Part shown: positions 35,573 to 46,170 of the stretch, one piece after another
Layout: every line of letters starts with the position of its first letter
Numbering within the stretch: position 1 is the stretch's first letter
NCBI GenBank assembly: GCA_002803225.1
Contig: NXFV01001232.1
Span: forward strand, 1 to 63,585
Length of the DNA: 63,585 nucleotides
Direction of reading: 5' to 3'
Source of the DNA: Gamarada debralockiae
Taxonomy: Eukaryota; Ascomycota; Leotiomycetes; Helotiales; Hyphodiscaceae
Position numbers and translations under genes: made by a program
Notes under the pieces: generated by a model
What the model was told of the DNA's origin: nothing
Databases searched by the model: none
The model's input: the letters and a program-made list of their open reading frames with translations, nothing else

Positions 35573-36290
35573 GCTGAGTTTGACAGTAAGTGGGCAATGA
35601 TCGATGCTTTAGGGAAGAGATAGAGATTCTCGAAACTTATGTTCAACGCTCGGGTGAAGGAAGACGCTGTCAAAATATCTCGGATCGATCCGGAGTTCTT
35701 GAAATCTGGTGTCAAGCCGGGTTAATGAGTGGGGGGTCGTCGACCGCCATAGTGTACCCCTCACTATCATTCCCCACAATTCCACTTGATCAGGGGCCGT
35801 TTTCATGTCAAGGTCCTTTGGGGCCGCTTTGCCTCAGCCCAACAATAGCTTGCCCGATTGCGACTTCACTGAGTAATACTCCAATCCAGAAGATCTGCTC
35901 TCTCGTTAAGATTACTGGGTTACTTGCAGATCTGGGCGATTCAGCCTTGGCCTCCAAGACAAATCGCTGGTGGCTTCTGGATACCCTGTGGCGTTGGATA
36001 TTTCTACACCGGAAGCTAGACGGCTACGAAGTTCCCAGGAAGAGTAACCCATATTCTGCGCTGCTATACGCGAGATCGATCTTCTCGGAGAGAAGAAACG
36101 TGGTTGTTCGGTCATTCTGTAGTTCTTCAAACGAGCTGTTGAACCTCAACTACACTTTGCTCTCTGACAGAGACAAAATGTTCCTTTTTAAATCAAGACG
36201 TTTCCCACTCACTTGTGTATCCTCATCACGAGTTTCTCGGTTCACGATATCTCCGTCGGTCATAACGACACCCTACGTTCAGCACTAGAG
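35573..36290 (+). other. Unassigned region with a 232-codon ORF
   Basis: An open frame from 35590 to 36288 shows no motif I recognise. It may be remnant or chance. Confidence 0.25.
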
Positions 36291-36775
36291 CAGTCAAGCC
36301 GCCAATTCTACTCTACAGACCTTTCTCTCATCCGACAACTCCTTTAACCGAGATTTGGGCGGAATTACATTCAACCCTGACGAAGGCAAACATATGGCTG
36401 AAGCGCTCGGTAACAAGAAAGCCGTGATTCTGCAGATTCATGGCATCCTTACAGTTGCGAAGTCAGTTGACGCTGCTGCAATCTTGTATGGTGCCATGGA
36501 CAGGTGTATTCAAGCTCAGCTGCTTGCTGATGCTGCTTGTGCTGGGCGTGGGACCAAGACGGTTAAAGTTGGGCATGAGGTCGCGCAGTATACTCATGAT
36601 TCGTACAACGATGAGATGGGATATATATTATGTTTAAATCTGCGTAAGTGTTGGGAGTTATAAGAGAGTGTGGAAGTGATGTAGCTGACTTTTGAGCAGG
36701 GGTTGAGGATGCAGTGTGGGAGTCGAATGGGGAGCTGTCGATGTTGTCTGGTGGGGAGTTACCCGGAGGGTAAGT
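36291..36775 (+). pseudogene. Class II aldolase/adducin-domain C-terminal fragment
   Basis: GGITFNPDEGKHMAEALG, KKAVILQIHGILTVAKSVD, AAILYGAMDRCIQAQLLADAA and TVKVGHEVAQYTHD match the C-terminal half of AraD-like class II aldolase domains, including the zinc-ligand His in the ILQxHG block. A GTAAGTG...GAGCAG intron (about 36643-36699) joins a short tail. The N-terminal half with the HxH zinc site is not present upstream, so this is a truncated copy. Confidence 0.6.
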
Positions 36776-37488
36776 AAGTATAGGTATCGAAAATGAAGGG
36801 AAATTTCTGTTCAGACCAAAAGTATACGCATATATGCGAACAGAGATCAAAGAGAGCGGAAGTGATGTAAAGCCAAAGTTAAGTAGACAATCACGTGAAG
36901 CCGCTTTCATGTGATTACTCCTGAATAAACCCCATTGTTAAGATGTTTAAGTCAGAAATGGGATATCACATCGGGAACCAAGATGTATTCAAATACTTTA
37001 GCTTCCCCCAAGGCTGGAGAAATAAGCCTTGGAGTGTGGCATCTTCGTCTCGTTGCAAACACCAATTAGCGAGCGTTCAGGGGCAGGGGTAAGGGCCAGT
37101 TGCTGGTGTTACCTACAGCAGTGCTTACATAACCTGGGGTAAAAGTATCTGGTGCATGTGAACTCCTTCCTTGAATAGCGATAAGAGTAGGAGACTGGCC
37201 TCAAGTTACGACAACACTGCTATCGAAGTAAAACGCTACGAAGCATTAATGCTGCCCTCTACTTGATCGCGCATTCAAGTGTGCCACCATACTCTATACG
37301 ATCCATTGAAGTCCTCCGAGCTCCAACAATCACTCGACTCGCTTGACTCAGGCTGCAAGAGGTTGCTCTGTATAACAGATAAAATTGGAATAAAAAGGGC
37401 CCGCAGAGCGTATGTAAATTCCGCCATTTTCCGGAGCTTGTGTTTCGGTTCTACATATTTTGAGTTTCAAACTTTACCTTCACTCTGG
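36776..37488. other. Intergenic, nothing recognised
   Basis: Separates the aldolase fragment from the zinc-cluster remnant; no coding signal seen. Confidence 0.4.
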
Positions 37489-39237
37489 ATGAACTGTCAG
37501 GTTGCATCATATTCGACATTCTCGCTGATCTCAGACACATTTCTAATCCTTGATGAAGTATTGCTGACTTCTAAATCCTCTAGTAAGGTGAAGACAGGTT
37601 GCTTAAGCTGCAAGTATGACGATATATCCTGGCCTAGGCAGGCTCTTGCTCATCGCGAACATAGGATCAGACATCTGAAATGCGATGAAACCCGACCTTC
37701 ATGCCTTCGATGCATAAATTTTGGGTTGAAATGTGACTTCTACCTGACTAAAGACCAGGTGCGAGAGGTGTCTCGAAGGTCTAAGACAAAGCCTCTTGTT
37801 CCTAAACTTCGCTCATCTCAATTCTATTCACCATCTATTCCGCGACTCTCGAACGAGCAAGAACGACGTTACTTCCGACTGTTCTGCGACAAAACGTCCC
37901 TGGAGCTTTCGGGATATTTTGACTCCGCCTTGTGGAGGCGGCTGATTCTCCAGGCATGCGAAAACGACTCTGCTATACGTCATGCTGTAGTTGCAATTGG
38001 TGCTCTTGACCTGATTTCAAGAACATCCAATTCAACACCAAAGCTTCAAAAACAAGTTCAACAGAAGCTTTGTGAAGAAGCCAAGCAGCACCATGAATTT
38101 GCGCTTCAGCAATACGGTCTAGCGATACGAAGCATGAGAGGGTCTACAGCAGAAAAGAGGTTGACGTGAGGACAATGCTGATCGGATGTATACTCGTATA
38201 CTCCTCATGTGCTTTCAAACCTTCCACGGTAATCACCAGTCCGCAATCGCACAGATCCAGAGCGGTCTCAGCCTCGTGGAGGATTGGCACTCCCAAAGAA
38301 CACAAAATTCGGATCAAATACTGGGAACGTCATCTCCATCGCCATTTACCGTCTAGGACGAGATACTCCAGGCTCTTGGCCGACTTAATCTCCAATCCAT
38401 GTCCTTCCTCGATCCACGACCTAAGCAAGTCCACGCCCGGATGATGAACTATGGGCAGTCGAGTATAGATGATATGCCTGCAAGATTCTCGGATCTCAAA
38501 GAAGCGAGGGTCTACATCGAGCTTATCATGCGGCAATTCATGCATTTCATGATATCGATATCGAACGTGGAAGGATCTGATGGTGTCATGAATCTATCGG
38601 ACCCTTCACCTGATATGCCGGAGACCATTATTAAAGACCGAAGGAGATATATGGAAGAGCTGCAGAAATGGCATAGAGCGTTCAAGCCTTTTTAGATCAT
38701 GCTCATACAGTGGAAGGGAAAGAGCATTTCCTAGCCGCAACGGCTCTCGAAACGTATTACTTAAGTGGCTTCTTTGGCCTTGATGCCATGACTATTGACT
38801 CGCAAATTTTCGTCAAGAGATCGACGCTGATCTTCAGAGAGATCGTATCCCTTTGCAAAGCCATACTCGAGTATCCCGACGTGCGTAATACCAATACAAA
38901 ATACAGCTTTGATCTTCAAGTCGTGGTTCCTTTGTATGCAACTGGGTTGCGCTGTCGGCATTCTGGTATTCGTCGACAGGCTATTGCTCTTTTGCTTTCG
39001 TCACCTCGACGAGAGGGGGCATTTGGGATGCCGTACTAGCTGGGAAGATCGTACAGTGGGTTGCCGATATTGAGGAGGAAGATGGTTTGGATAGCGAATT
39101 CATGATGGAAGGAAAAGGGATCGTTGACTTGAAGTTCAACTTTGATTTGCAGGCCCGGAGTGTGCACGTACAGTGTTTGCAGATTAGGACGGGGTCTGAT
39201 ATTCTTGTTGAAAGGGAAGCAACACTTATGTGGTGAA
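37489..39237 (+). pseudogene. Zn2Cys6 transcription factor, disrupted
   Basis: A 50-nt-class intron (GTATGAC...CATAG, ending 37669) splices CLSCK to IRHLKCDETRPSCLRC and INFGLKC, giving a perfect C6 zinc cluster (C-x2-C-x6-C-x6-C-x2-C-x6-C). The domain continues intact to 38168 (DSALWRRLILQACEND, IRHAVVAIGALDLI). Then come a stop, a frame change (TFHGNHQSAIAQIQSGLSLVEDW), a TAG at about 38351 before DEILQALGRLNLQ, and further frame changes to a C-terminal IVDLKFNFDLQARS. The codon before TSKSSSKVKTGC is CTG, where an ATG would be expected, so the start is also doubtful. The zinc finger half could still be expressed as a short protein. Confidence 0.65.
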
Positions 39238-39867
39238 GGCGAGTGTAATTGAGAACAGTGAGTAAGAGCCTTTGAAGTATAACGAGAAGTATACTTAAGC
39301 TATGGAAAACAAGAACCTCTCACCTTTCTGTCAATTAGCACCACGGACTCTCTTCGGCTCACAACAACAATCACATTCACCAGCATTTTCAATTGCAAAA
39401 GCCTCCTTGGAAGGACGCAAAAACTATCGTATTAGAATCCACCACTGATATAATTCCTATTTCGCCCTATAAATCAAGTCTTAGGCCTAGACCTTTCTAA
39501 CTCCGTGCATATCCATCTTCAGTGATCAAGAAAAATGAGCAATGACCCAGCCATCAATATATATACCAAGTAGAATGCAGCCCTGAGGTATGTCATCCAT
39601 GGTGACCTTCGCTCCAAGTATAGTGATCTGGTCGGGAGGCGTTGTTCCAGTACAGCATATTGCTTGGGCATGTGCCAAGAGATAGCCTATGCCGTGCAAC
39701 CTCGTAAAATTGATTGTGATCAAGGCCGATAGACCGTCTAGGACTTCCATTTCTCCATGCCCTCTAGGCCTTGTATGCCATTCATCCTTCCATAGACCAC
39801 CAGTCCAAGTACTTCAATCCGAAGAAGGCTATTCATCGGTCGATGAGCCGTGCGATTGTTCATTCCT
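39238..39867. other. Intergenic, 3' side of grrA
   Basis: Contains presumed grrA 3' UTR; nothing else seen. Confidence 0.4.
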
Positions 39868-41828
39868 TCAACTGCCCTCTCCATCCTCCAATTCCTCGTC
39901 GCCATCCGCATCCTCGTCATCCTCAACATTTACGATATTCATGGCGAGAGGGGTCGCCATCATCCCCGTCATATTCTGATCGTCCCCTGCCATCGTTTGC
40001 TGATCGAAATCATCCTCATCGTCGTCTCGCATTGCCGCATGTTCGTATTGATTCAGGTGGTCGCGAAGCTTCGAAACGCCGACTCCGGAGAAGACGCAAA
40101 AGACATTGCGTTGATGTTCGGTGAACTCTGTTCGAGATATTAGCAATGATATAGCAAAAGTGGAAAGGGATGGAATGACTTTCCTGGTGGTGCTTCTCGA
40201 CAAAATGCTTCGAGATCGGAGCGCAGGAAGGCTTGTACGCCAGTAAGACTTAGATGGGTGAGTTTGTTGCAGTGGTTCAGGAGAACGACGACGCTCTTCA
40301 AAGTCAGGTTCGTGCAATAACTGAGATGAACTCTCTCGAGGCTGCTTCCAGGGTAGTAAGAGGCAATTTCTTGCCCATGTTCACCGACGACTCGATGATT
40401 CCTTGGCCGCTGGGCATGTGCCAATGCATAAACACTTTCATCAGTAATGTTTGAGCACTTAACCAAGCCAATCCTCCTCAGCTTGGGAAGTTGGGCCAGC
40501 TTCGTCACAGACAAGTCTGTAAGGTGGACGCAACACCCAAGATCGATGTACCGAATGCGGTTGCAGGATTGAACCAGCTTGATAACGGCGTTATCCGTGA
40601 TATGGCCACAATGTCCGAGATGGAGGTAGTGGAGGTTCTTGCCAAGCTTCGCGATTGCATTGACAGCAAGATCGGTCAGGTTCCTGCACTTTGCAAACAC
40701 TAAGTTCCTCAACCGAGGAGCGATGTCGATGATCTTCTCAATCGCATGATCCGTTAATCGGGCACAACTTGTAAGGTCCAATATTCGTAGATGTTCGTAC
40801 GTCTTATTGAGAGGTAGGCTGAGGAATGCACCGTCGGATATCAGCTCGCAGTTCGCAAGTCGCAGTTCGCGGAGGCTTTGCCCGTTTTTGAGGAGAGCAG
40901 TCACTGGATCATTGCCGATTTGTCGGCACTGGTGGAGATCGATTTCAAGGATATTGGGGCAGTTTTCGGCAAAGGCAGATATTGCATCGTCTTCGAGTTG
41001 TTCGCAGTCGTTAAGTTTCAGCTAGAAATGTTCAGCAGACTTTCAAAGAATGGAAAGAAGTATACGACTTACTCTCTTGATGTATTTGCAATTCTCAGCA
41101 ACCTTGATCATAGATTCGTTAGAAATTTTCGTGCAACTGGAGATGTTGAGTCCTTGTAATCGCCGACAGTTGTCGGCAAGAGCGAACATCGAAGCCTCAG
41201 TGATTTGTACGTCTCCAGATATGTCCAGTGCCAGCAGATGACTGCTATCAGTGATGAGGCCAATAAGCCCAGAGTCCGTGAGACCCTCACAATTTGTCAG
41301 CGTCAGCCGCTCTACTCTCGTACAAACGGAGAGAGGAAGGACACTGCCATCGTTGACCCGTTCTGCCAAAGTCGCAAGATTCAACCGCTTTATGAAGTCC
41401 CGGTATGCGAAGTAGGGGTCGGCAATAGAGAGAGTCTTGCATATCGAGCCATGCTTGACCCACGTTGTACAAGCCGGTCTGTGCCACAGCAGGTCCACGC
41501 TGTTTCGAGCCCATCGTTTGCACACACACATGCAGTTCAGTAGATCGTGAGGGTTGTTGAGCTTGGAGAATATATGTATCAGAACTTCGGCTGGCAGACG
41601 ATTCGCAGGTGGTTGTTTGGTCTCTTCCGACACAGCCATATCTTGGAATGTAGGAACCCCGATGGACGACTGAGAGTCGTTGTTGCCAGCATAGAAATCA
41701 GACTCTTCGTAGTCAGCCCGCGCAGGGGAGTTACTTGACGATGACTGCGAATCCCCATCAGGCTCGGGAGAATGGCGATAGGGTGCGCTGGTATCGAGCG
41801 GCGCCATTGTTGGAAGGAGACCCCGCAT
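39868..41828 (-). CDS. grrA: GrrA/Grr1: SCF ubiquitin ligase F-box/LRR protein
   Basis: Three exons, 41828-41073, 41021-40184 and 40127-39868, 617 residues. F-box at about 75-120 (NRLPAEVLIHIFSKLNNP, CVCKRWARNSVDLLW), which would bind Skp1. At least ten cysteine-containing leucine-rich repeats follow (VERLTLTNCEGLTDSGL type), which recruit phosphorylated substrates. The C-terminus is an acidic tail. Intron 1 (41022-41072) is canonical. Intron 2 (40128-40183) must be removed to join APP to EFTEHQRNVFCVFSG as in relatives, yet its donor reads GAAAGT, one base from GTAAGT. Retention would end the protein 15 residues later, without the last 86 or so residues. In fungi Grr1 links nutrient state to cyclin turnover and sexual development. 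The start ATG at 41828 was chosen; 41807 is an alternative. Confidence 0.9.
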
Positions 41829-41893
41829 AGTGAATGTGGGAAAGGCGTTTGTAGAGGAAGAGGTTGCAGATATTTGAGATTCGTACGTTTCTC

Positions 41894-41995
41894 TCAAGTG
41901 GCCAGCACGTTCTCAGAGGTTGCGGATGGCAATGTAACTGATAACGATAGACTGAATGGCGTGGAGGAGGAGTTGTGGTTCGGAGGAATGCTCAT
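41894..41995 (-). promoter_or_regulatory. Possible uORF in the grrA leader
   Basis: A 33-codon ATG-to-TGA ORF (begins MSIPPNHNSSS) ends 66 bp upstream of the chosen grrA ATG. It only matters if this stretch is in the mature 5' leader. Confidence 0.3.
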
Positions 41996-43874
41996 CGGGG
42001 GGGCTCAGCCTCGCGCAGAGTAAGTGAAACTTCCGGTCGCAAAATCCGTATCGCAAAGGCGCCCGATTGGGATATTCGTACTCTAGGTCCCGGTGAACGA
42101 TCGGAGGCGTCTCGTGGGTTGTTGTTGTGGTTGTTGAGATCTGGGCGTCTACTGCTTGGTGATCAGATTATGATCCATGTTTTGACTCCGTGATGGAGAA
42201 GACGTTGTGCATATGTCCAAGGCTCTTTGGTTGGTTCGCTTGGATCTGGAAGGAACATAGTTTCTTTCACGTGATGTCAAACTTCCTGACATCGTCATTG
42301 TAATCTTTGATTTCCATTAAAGAGGGAATCAAATTTTCTATTGCTTCAACTCCTCTATTCAGGGAAGGTACTGGATGCCATTCTGAAATGAGTCTGACTT
42401 CTGGGGTCTGAGATGAACAAATCTTGGTCAGATGATGCATCTAGATTCGCCGCTCGGGGATTGAAAATCACATATTTTTGTCGGGCTTTCACAAGTTGAC
42501 TACTGTCAAATCAACGGTTTGGTGTATCGAGGTGGTCGAAAGGTCGAGGGAATTTCTATGGTACTTACAGAATAGTCTTTGTCAATTTCTCTAGATCTCT
42601 CATATCACGATCTCAAATCTGCTTGCGAGGGTTTCGGGAAAGAACTCAGCTACGCCGGAAACGTTTAGAGACCCCAAAGACTTAGCTGAACATATGCATT
42701 AAGTTTGCTCGATTAGTAAGTGCACAGGATGATTGGCAAGTTAAAATATGTCAGAATTTGAAGCCCTCAAAGGAGGGAGTTATACAGGAAAGACCAGTCC
42801 GAGCACTGGACTATGAGGACTCCCTTAACGTCATTCCTTGTCAAGCAGGACTAATTTTAAAGATATCGGAATGCTTTACAAGTGTACGCAGTACTTTATT
42901 CAGCCTTCCATAATGCTTTCTTTTTTTCATCTGACCTTGGACTTTCGCTGCCTTTCGGTGGTGCTGCGGGACAGAGACAAGGAACGGACCACTCTAGCTT
43001 TCGAACCTATTCAAACGCTGCATTTGGTAAGATTGATATCTCTTCCATATTCCGAGTCATCCCAGAAATGCTTTTCCTTGCCGCCATGCATGAGTCCTTG
43101 AGTGTGAACCACGTGATGGCTGCTGGACACTTTTAGTAAGGCAATGGCAAACAGTGTTCAGCTTGAGAATCCCCTTCCATGGTGTATTAGCATCATTTAG
43201 TCAAAATAATTTAGATCAATTATTGGCAAGAAAATCTTCTAGTGAAGAAGTTACCCTTCTCATCTCATGGTTTAAGTTAAACTTTTCTCCCTTTCTTTCA
43301 GTTATCTCTTGCTCTCAAGATCGCTCATCTACGTAGCTACTTGTGCTTGTGTCGTAGACAGAGAAGCGAGGGGGACAGATGGCACAGGTCATCGTATTTC
43401 ATTGGTGAGGCAAGTGCGATCGACTATTGACTTGTGTGTCCGCACCCAGACTGCATATACGTGGCGTCCCTGTTCCTTCAATTGTTGCCATAAGCTAAAC
43501 ATACTCCACTTAGATATCAAAAATTATTTCGGGTGGTAGTAGGGTGTCTTCTGGATGTATGTTGGGGTTAGTTAGGCGGAAGGGAGGTGGAAGAGAAATA
43601 GATAGCCGCGTCCATGTTGCGTGATTGTTGAAGGAAATGCCCCCCACTTGGAATCATTGAATATACAATACATCAAATTGTTTTTTCTAATAACTGGAGG
43701 TAGTAACATTAAAGGGGCTCCAATACAGATATTCGTCTGATGTGTGACGATTTAAGGGTTGGGCAAGAGGCAGCGAAGCAGTGTGACTCATACCCTAACA
43801 AACTATGATAGTCATATAACAGAATAAGGCTTTATGTTCCAACAAAGTAAGCAAACTACCATGCAGACAAGAAC
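41996..43874. other. 1.9-kb region without a recognised gene
   Basis: Likely holds the grrA promoter and long leader. Short ORFs lack recognisable motifs. Confidence 0.4.
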
Positions 43875-43996
43875 AGCAACATGGCGCAGTGGAAACGTAT
43901 GTATACAATTCACCTCGCAAATAAAACTAAAACCGACATCTCATAGGTGCCGGGCTCATAACCCGGAGATCCCTGGATCGAAACCAGGTGTTGCTA
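43875..43996 (+). tRNA. Initiator tRNA-Met (CAT), interrupted by a 50-bp insert
   Basis: The two parts (43875-43896 and 43947-43996) make a 72-nt initiator tRNA. Acceptor AGCAACA pairs fully with TGTTGCT and there is an encoded discriminator A. The D arm is GCGC-AGTGGAA-ACGT, anticodon arm CCGGG-CTCATAA-CCCGG, T arm CCTGG-ATCGAAA-CCAGG. Initiator marks are the A1-T72 end pair, three G-C pairs below the anticodon loop, and ATCGAAA instead of TTC in the T loop. Pol III A box (TGGCGCAGTGG, 43882-43892) and B box (GGATCGAAACC, 43975-43985) match consensus, but their spacing is stretched by the insert. The D stem has one C-A mismatch. There is no insert at the usual 37/38 site. Confidence 0.88.
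43897..43946 (+). other. Intron-like insert in the D arm of the tRNA
   Basis: 50 bp, starts GTATGT, ends CTCATAG, with ACTAAAAC 14-21 nt before the 3' end as a possible branch site. It has the look and length of a local spliceosomal intron rather than a tRNA-endonuclease intron. GT is present at both edges, so the boundary can slide by two bases. Confidence 0.6.
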
Positions 43997-44005
43997 GACC
44001 ATTTC

Positions 44006-44009
44006 TTTT
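44006..44009 (+). terminator. Pol III T4 terminator
   Basis: TTTT ten bases after the tRNA end, preceded by TTTC. Confidence 0.6.
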
Positions 44010-44660
44010 GAAGATTTGACTTTTGTGTTAAAGTTTTCTTTCTAGCTGTTCTCTTTGGGGTTGGAAATATATATTTATTTATATTTATATTTTTTTTTAA
44101 AAAAAAACTGGTGATATTTTTGATGCTCGCAGTCAATTTTTTGGCGCTAAGCGAACTCCTGATTTCTCCAATGCTCCCGCAGACACTCCTCAAGATCCTA
44201 AACAATCAGGAATAGCGAACGATTTCTAAGTTGGGGGGAGATTTTATGAAAGGTTTATATGAATCGTTCAAACCGTTGGAGCGATTCAGAGCCTCGCAGT
44301 CTCTATTTAAATTGAGGCGATCCCTGGGGGGTTTGAAGTCACTTTTTATATCTGAGCGAATAGGGTCTTATGTTGTAATTAATGCTGTAAACCATAAAGG
44401 AAGAACTCATTGTCTCGGATTCACTTCCAGTCGCTCCATGGATCTGCGACCCTGCTCATGCACTTGAATAATTGGATGCACCATCCTCATACCGGTATTG
44501 TGATAATACTCTCAAAAGGAACTGTGAATTTAGCGAAGGCATTGCAAGCCCTCGGCTCTGCAAGTTAATTGGCACGGCCCAATGCGACATTCAATGAGAT
44601 TAATATAGTAGAAGACATATCTACAAATCTAAACAGTTCTTGATTTTCTCCCAAGTCCAA
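44010..44660. other. Intergenic, AT-rich patch
   Basis: T/A homopolymer-like patch at about 44070-44108; no gene recognised. Confidence 0.4.
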
Positions 44661-45155
44661 TCATACCTCCGTGCTGTCTCTCCCCCACCCAAAAACTACA
44701 GTCCCAATAAATAAGCCCTCAAAGAACTCATCCCAAGACCACTCACATCGCCAACTGAAGCGAGGAATCTGTAAACTGTAAGAAGTTTTGGAAACGCTGC
44801 CTATCGTGTAGATAGAGTTTGAGTCGACTTTCTTCGTTCCAGCGGTTGAGTTTGAGAGATCATGTGTATCGAAATGATATGTAAACATGTATTTTTCTTC
44901 ATTGATCAAGAAAACGTTCACGGAAAAGGAAGCACTAGATAGATCCATATCACCAAAGATGGTGGTTTCATTCTTGATCGCGCCCTCAAGGACGCATTTC
45001 AGTTCTGTCTTCCCATTGAGGAAGGCTGAGGTGCAAGACGGAGACCAGTGGATGGGAGCATCGGACCCATGTAGAGCACAAGTTTGAAATTTGTGACAAC
45101 TTCTGAGACAGCGAGTAACAGGCCGAGGGGCGCGTATGTCGGATTTGAAAAACAC
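44661..45155 (-). pseudogene. Beta-lactamase/esterase-like N-terminal fragment
   Basis: Matches the N-terminus of fungal serine beta-lactamase-related hydrolases: SSASFSVNVFLINEEKYMFTYHF, STAGTKKVDSNSIYTIGSVSK, where SVSK is the catalytic SxxK. Directly after it the family continuation LLTVYRFLASVGDV is found one base out of frame, and then the coding signal stops. The remaining three quarters of the domain (YxN, HxG motifs) are absent. It is a truncated, frameshifted remnant. Confidence 0.6.
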
Positions 45156-45277
45156 ATTATATAGAAAACTTGACTTACTTGCTGAAGATTGACATGCAAT
45201 TTTAGCTGCAGAGGGGGCTAGTATGATATTTAACTGTTCTTAAAGACTCCACTACGCCAATACCAATGCATTTCCTA

Positions 45278-45327
45278 AGTAGTAGTAGTAGTAGTAGTAG
45301 TGTGGTAGTAGTAGAAGCAGCAGCAGC
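45278..45327 (+). repeat. AGT/AGC trinucleotide microsatellite
   Basis: About eight AGT units, a short interruption, then AGT/AGA and CAG units. Confidence 0.9.
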
Positions 45328-46170
45328 AAACCGCAACGCGGAGCACCTTCGATCATTAATCCGTTGCTCGAAGAAGCAAAGCGACGAGTCGATCCACTGA
45401 GGGCTTCGGAGAAACTTGCAACTTTGACAAAATGGCGGTGGGGTGCTTCAAGAACTTGAGACTTTCCCAGAACGCCTTATGCAGAGCTCACCTTGAAGCA
45501 GACGTGGAAAACTTGGTCGCTGGAGCTTAAGAAATAAAGTATGGGACTTCGTACTAAACATCTCGATCGTCAAACTGATAGCGCTTAGCCAAATCTAGCC
45601 TACAAACATTCGGGATCCAAGCACTGCCATATACTAGAGAAGCTTGATTATTTTTGAAAAGGCTGTGCGGAGCATATAAAGCTTGAGACACATGAAGCTA
45701 AAATCAAGTGCAGGAACTCAACTGATCGTTCCGAACACGGGTAAAACCAATCATAATTTCGAGAAGTAAGGAATGCAAATCACCCATCTAAATTTCGTCC
45801 AGAGACTTCTCAGGCTTGATATATTAATGTGCGGTGAGTACTGAAGGCTTTCATGGTTGTCAGATGCAACAGTGCTGTTCGAGAGATATTCTCAGGGCCC
45901 ATTTGGACGGGCTGTATTTTTTAAAGGGTATTGAAAAGTCGTATATTGAAAATCCCGATAATATATATGTAGTGGAATCCATACACTGCGAAAGCAATAA
46001 TTTCCAGAGTCCGTCGTAACCCTTCAAATTCAGTAGCAGGTGTTGAAGAAAGAGCTTTGAAGGACGGTGGTCGTTTGAAGTTGAACTTCCCCGGATTTTG
46101 TCAAGCGAAAAGCCGCCCACCTCTTTCGAGCTCTTCTAACTTCTCCAACTCTACAACCACAACCACCAAA
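45328..46170. other. Intergenic upstream of AIM18
   Basis: No gene recognised; the right end is the presumed AIM18 promoter and leader. Confidence 0.4.

Noticed and set aside
34950..35600. 216-codon ORF as a novel gene
   Set aside because: It is one frame through the C-terminal part of a transcription factor remnant and the dispersed repeat; flanking blocks in other frames match the same family.
1..39000. Secondary-metabolite gene cluster
   Set aside because: A methyltransferase, monooxygenase, regulators and MFS remnant are present, but no PKS, NRPS, terpene synthase or DMATS backbone was seen, and the genes are far apart with many broken.
43947..43996. Canonical 37/38 tRNA intron
   Set aside because: The anticodon loop CTCATAA is uninterrupted; the insert is in the D arm.
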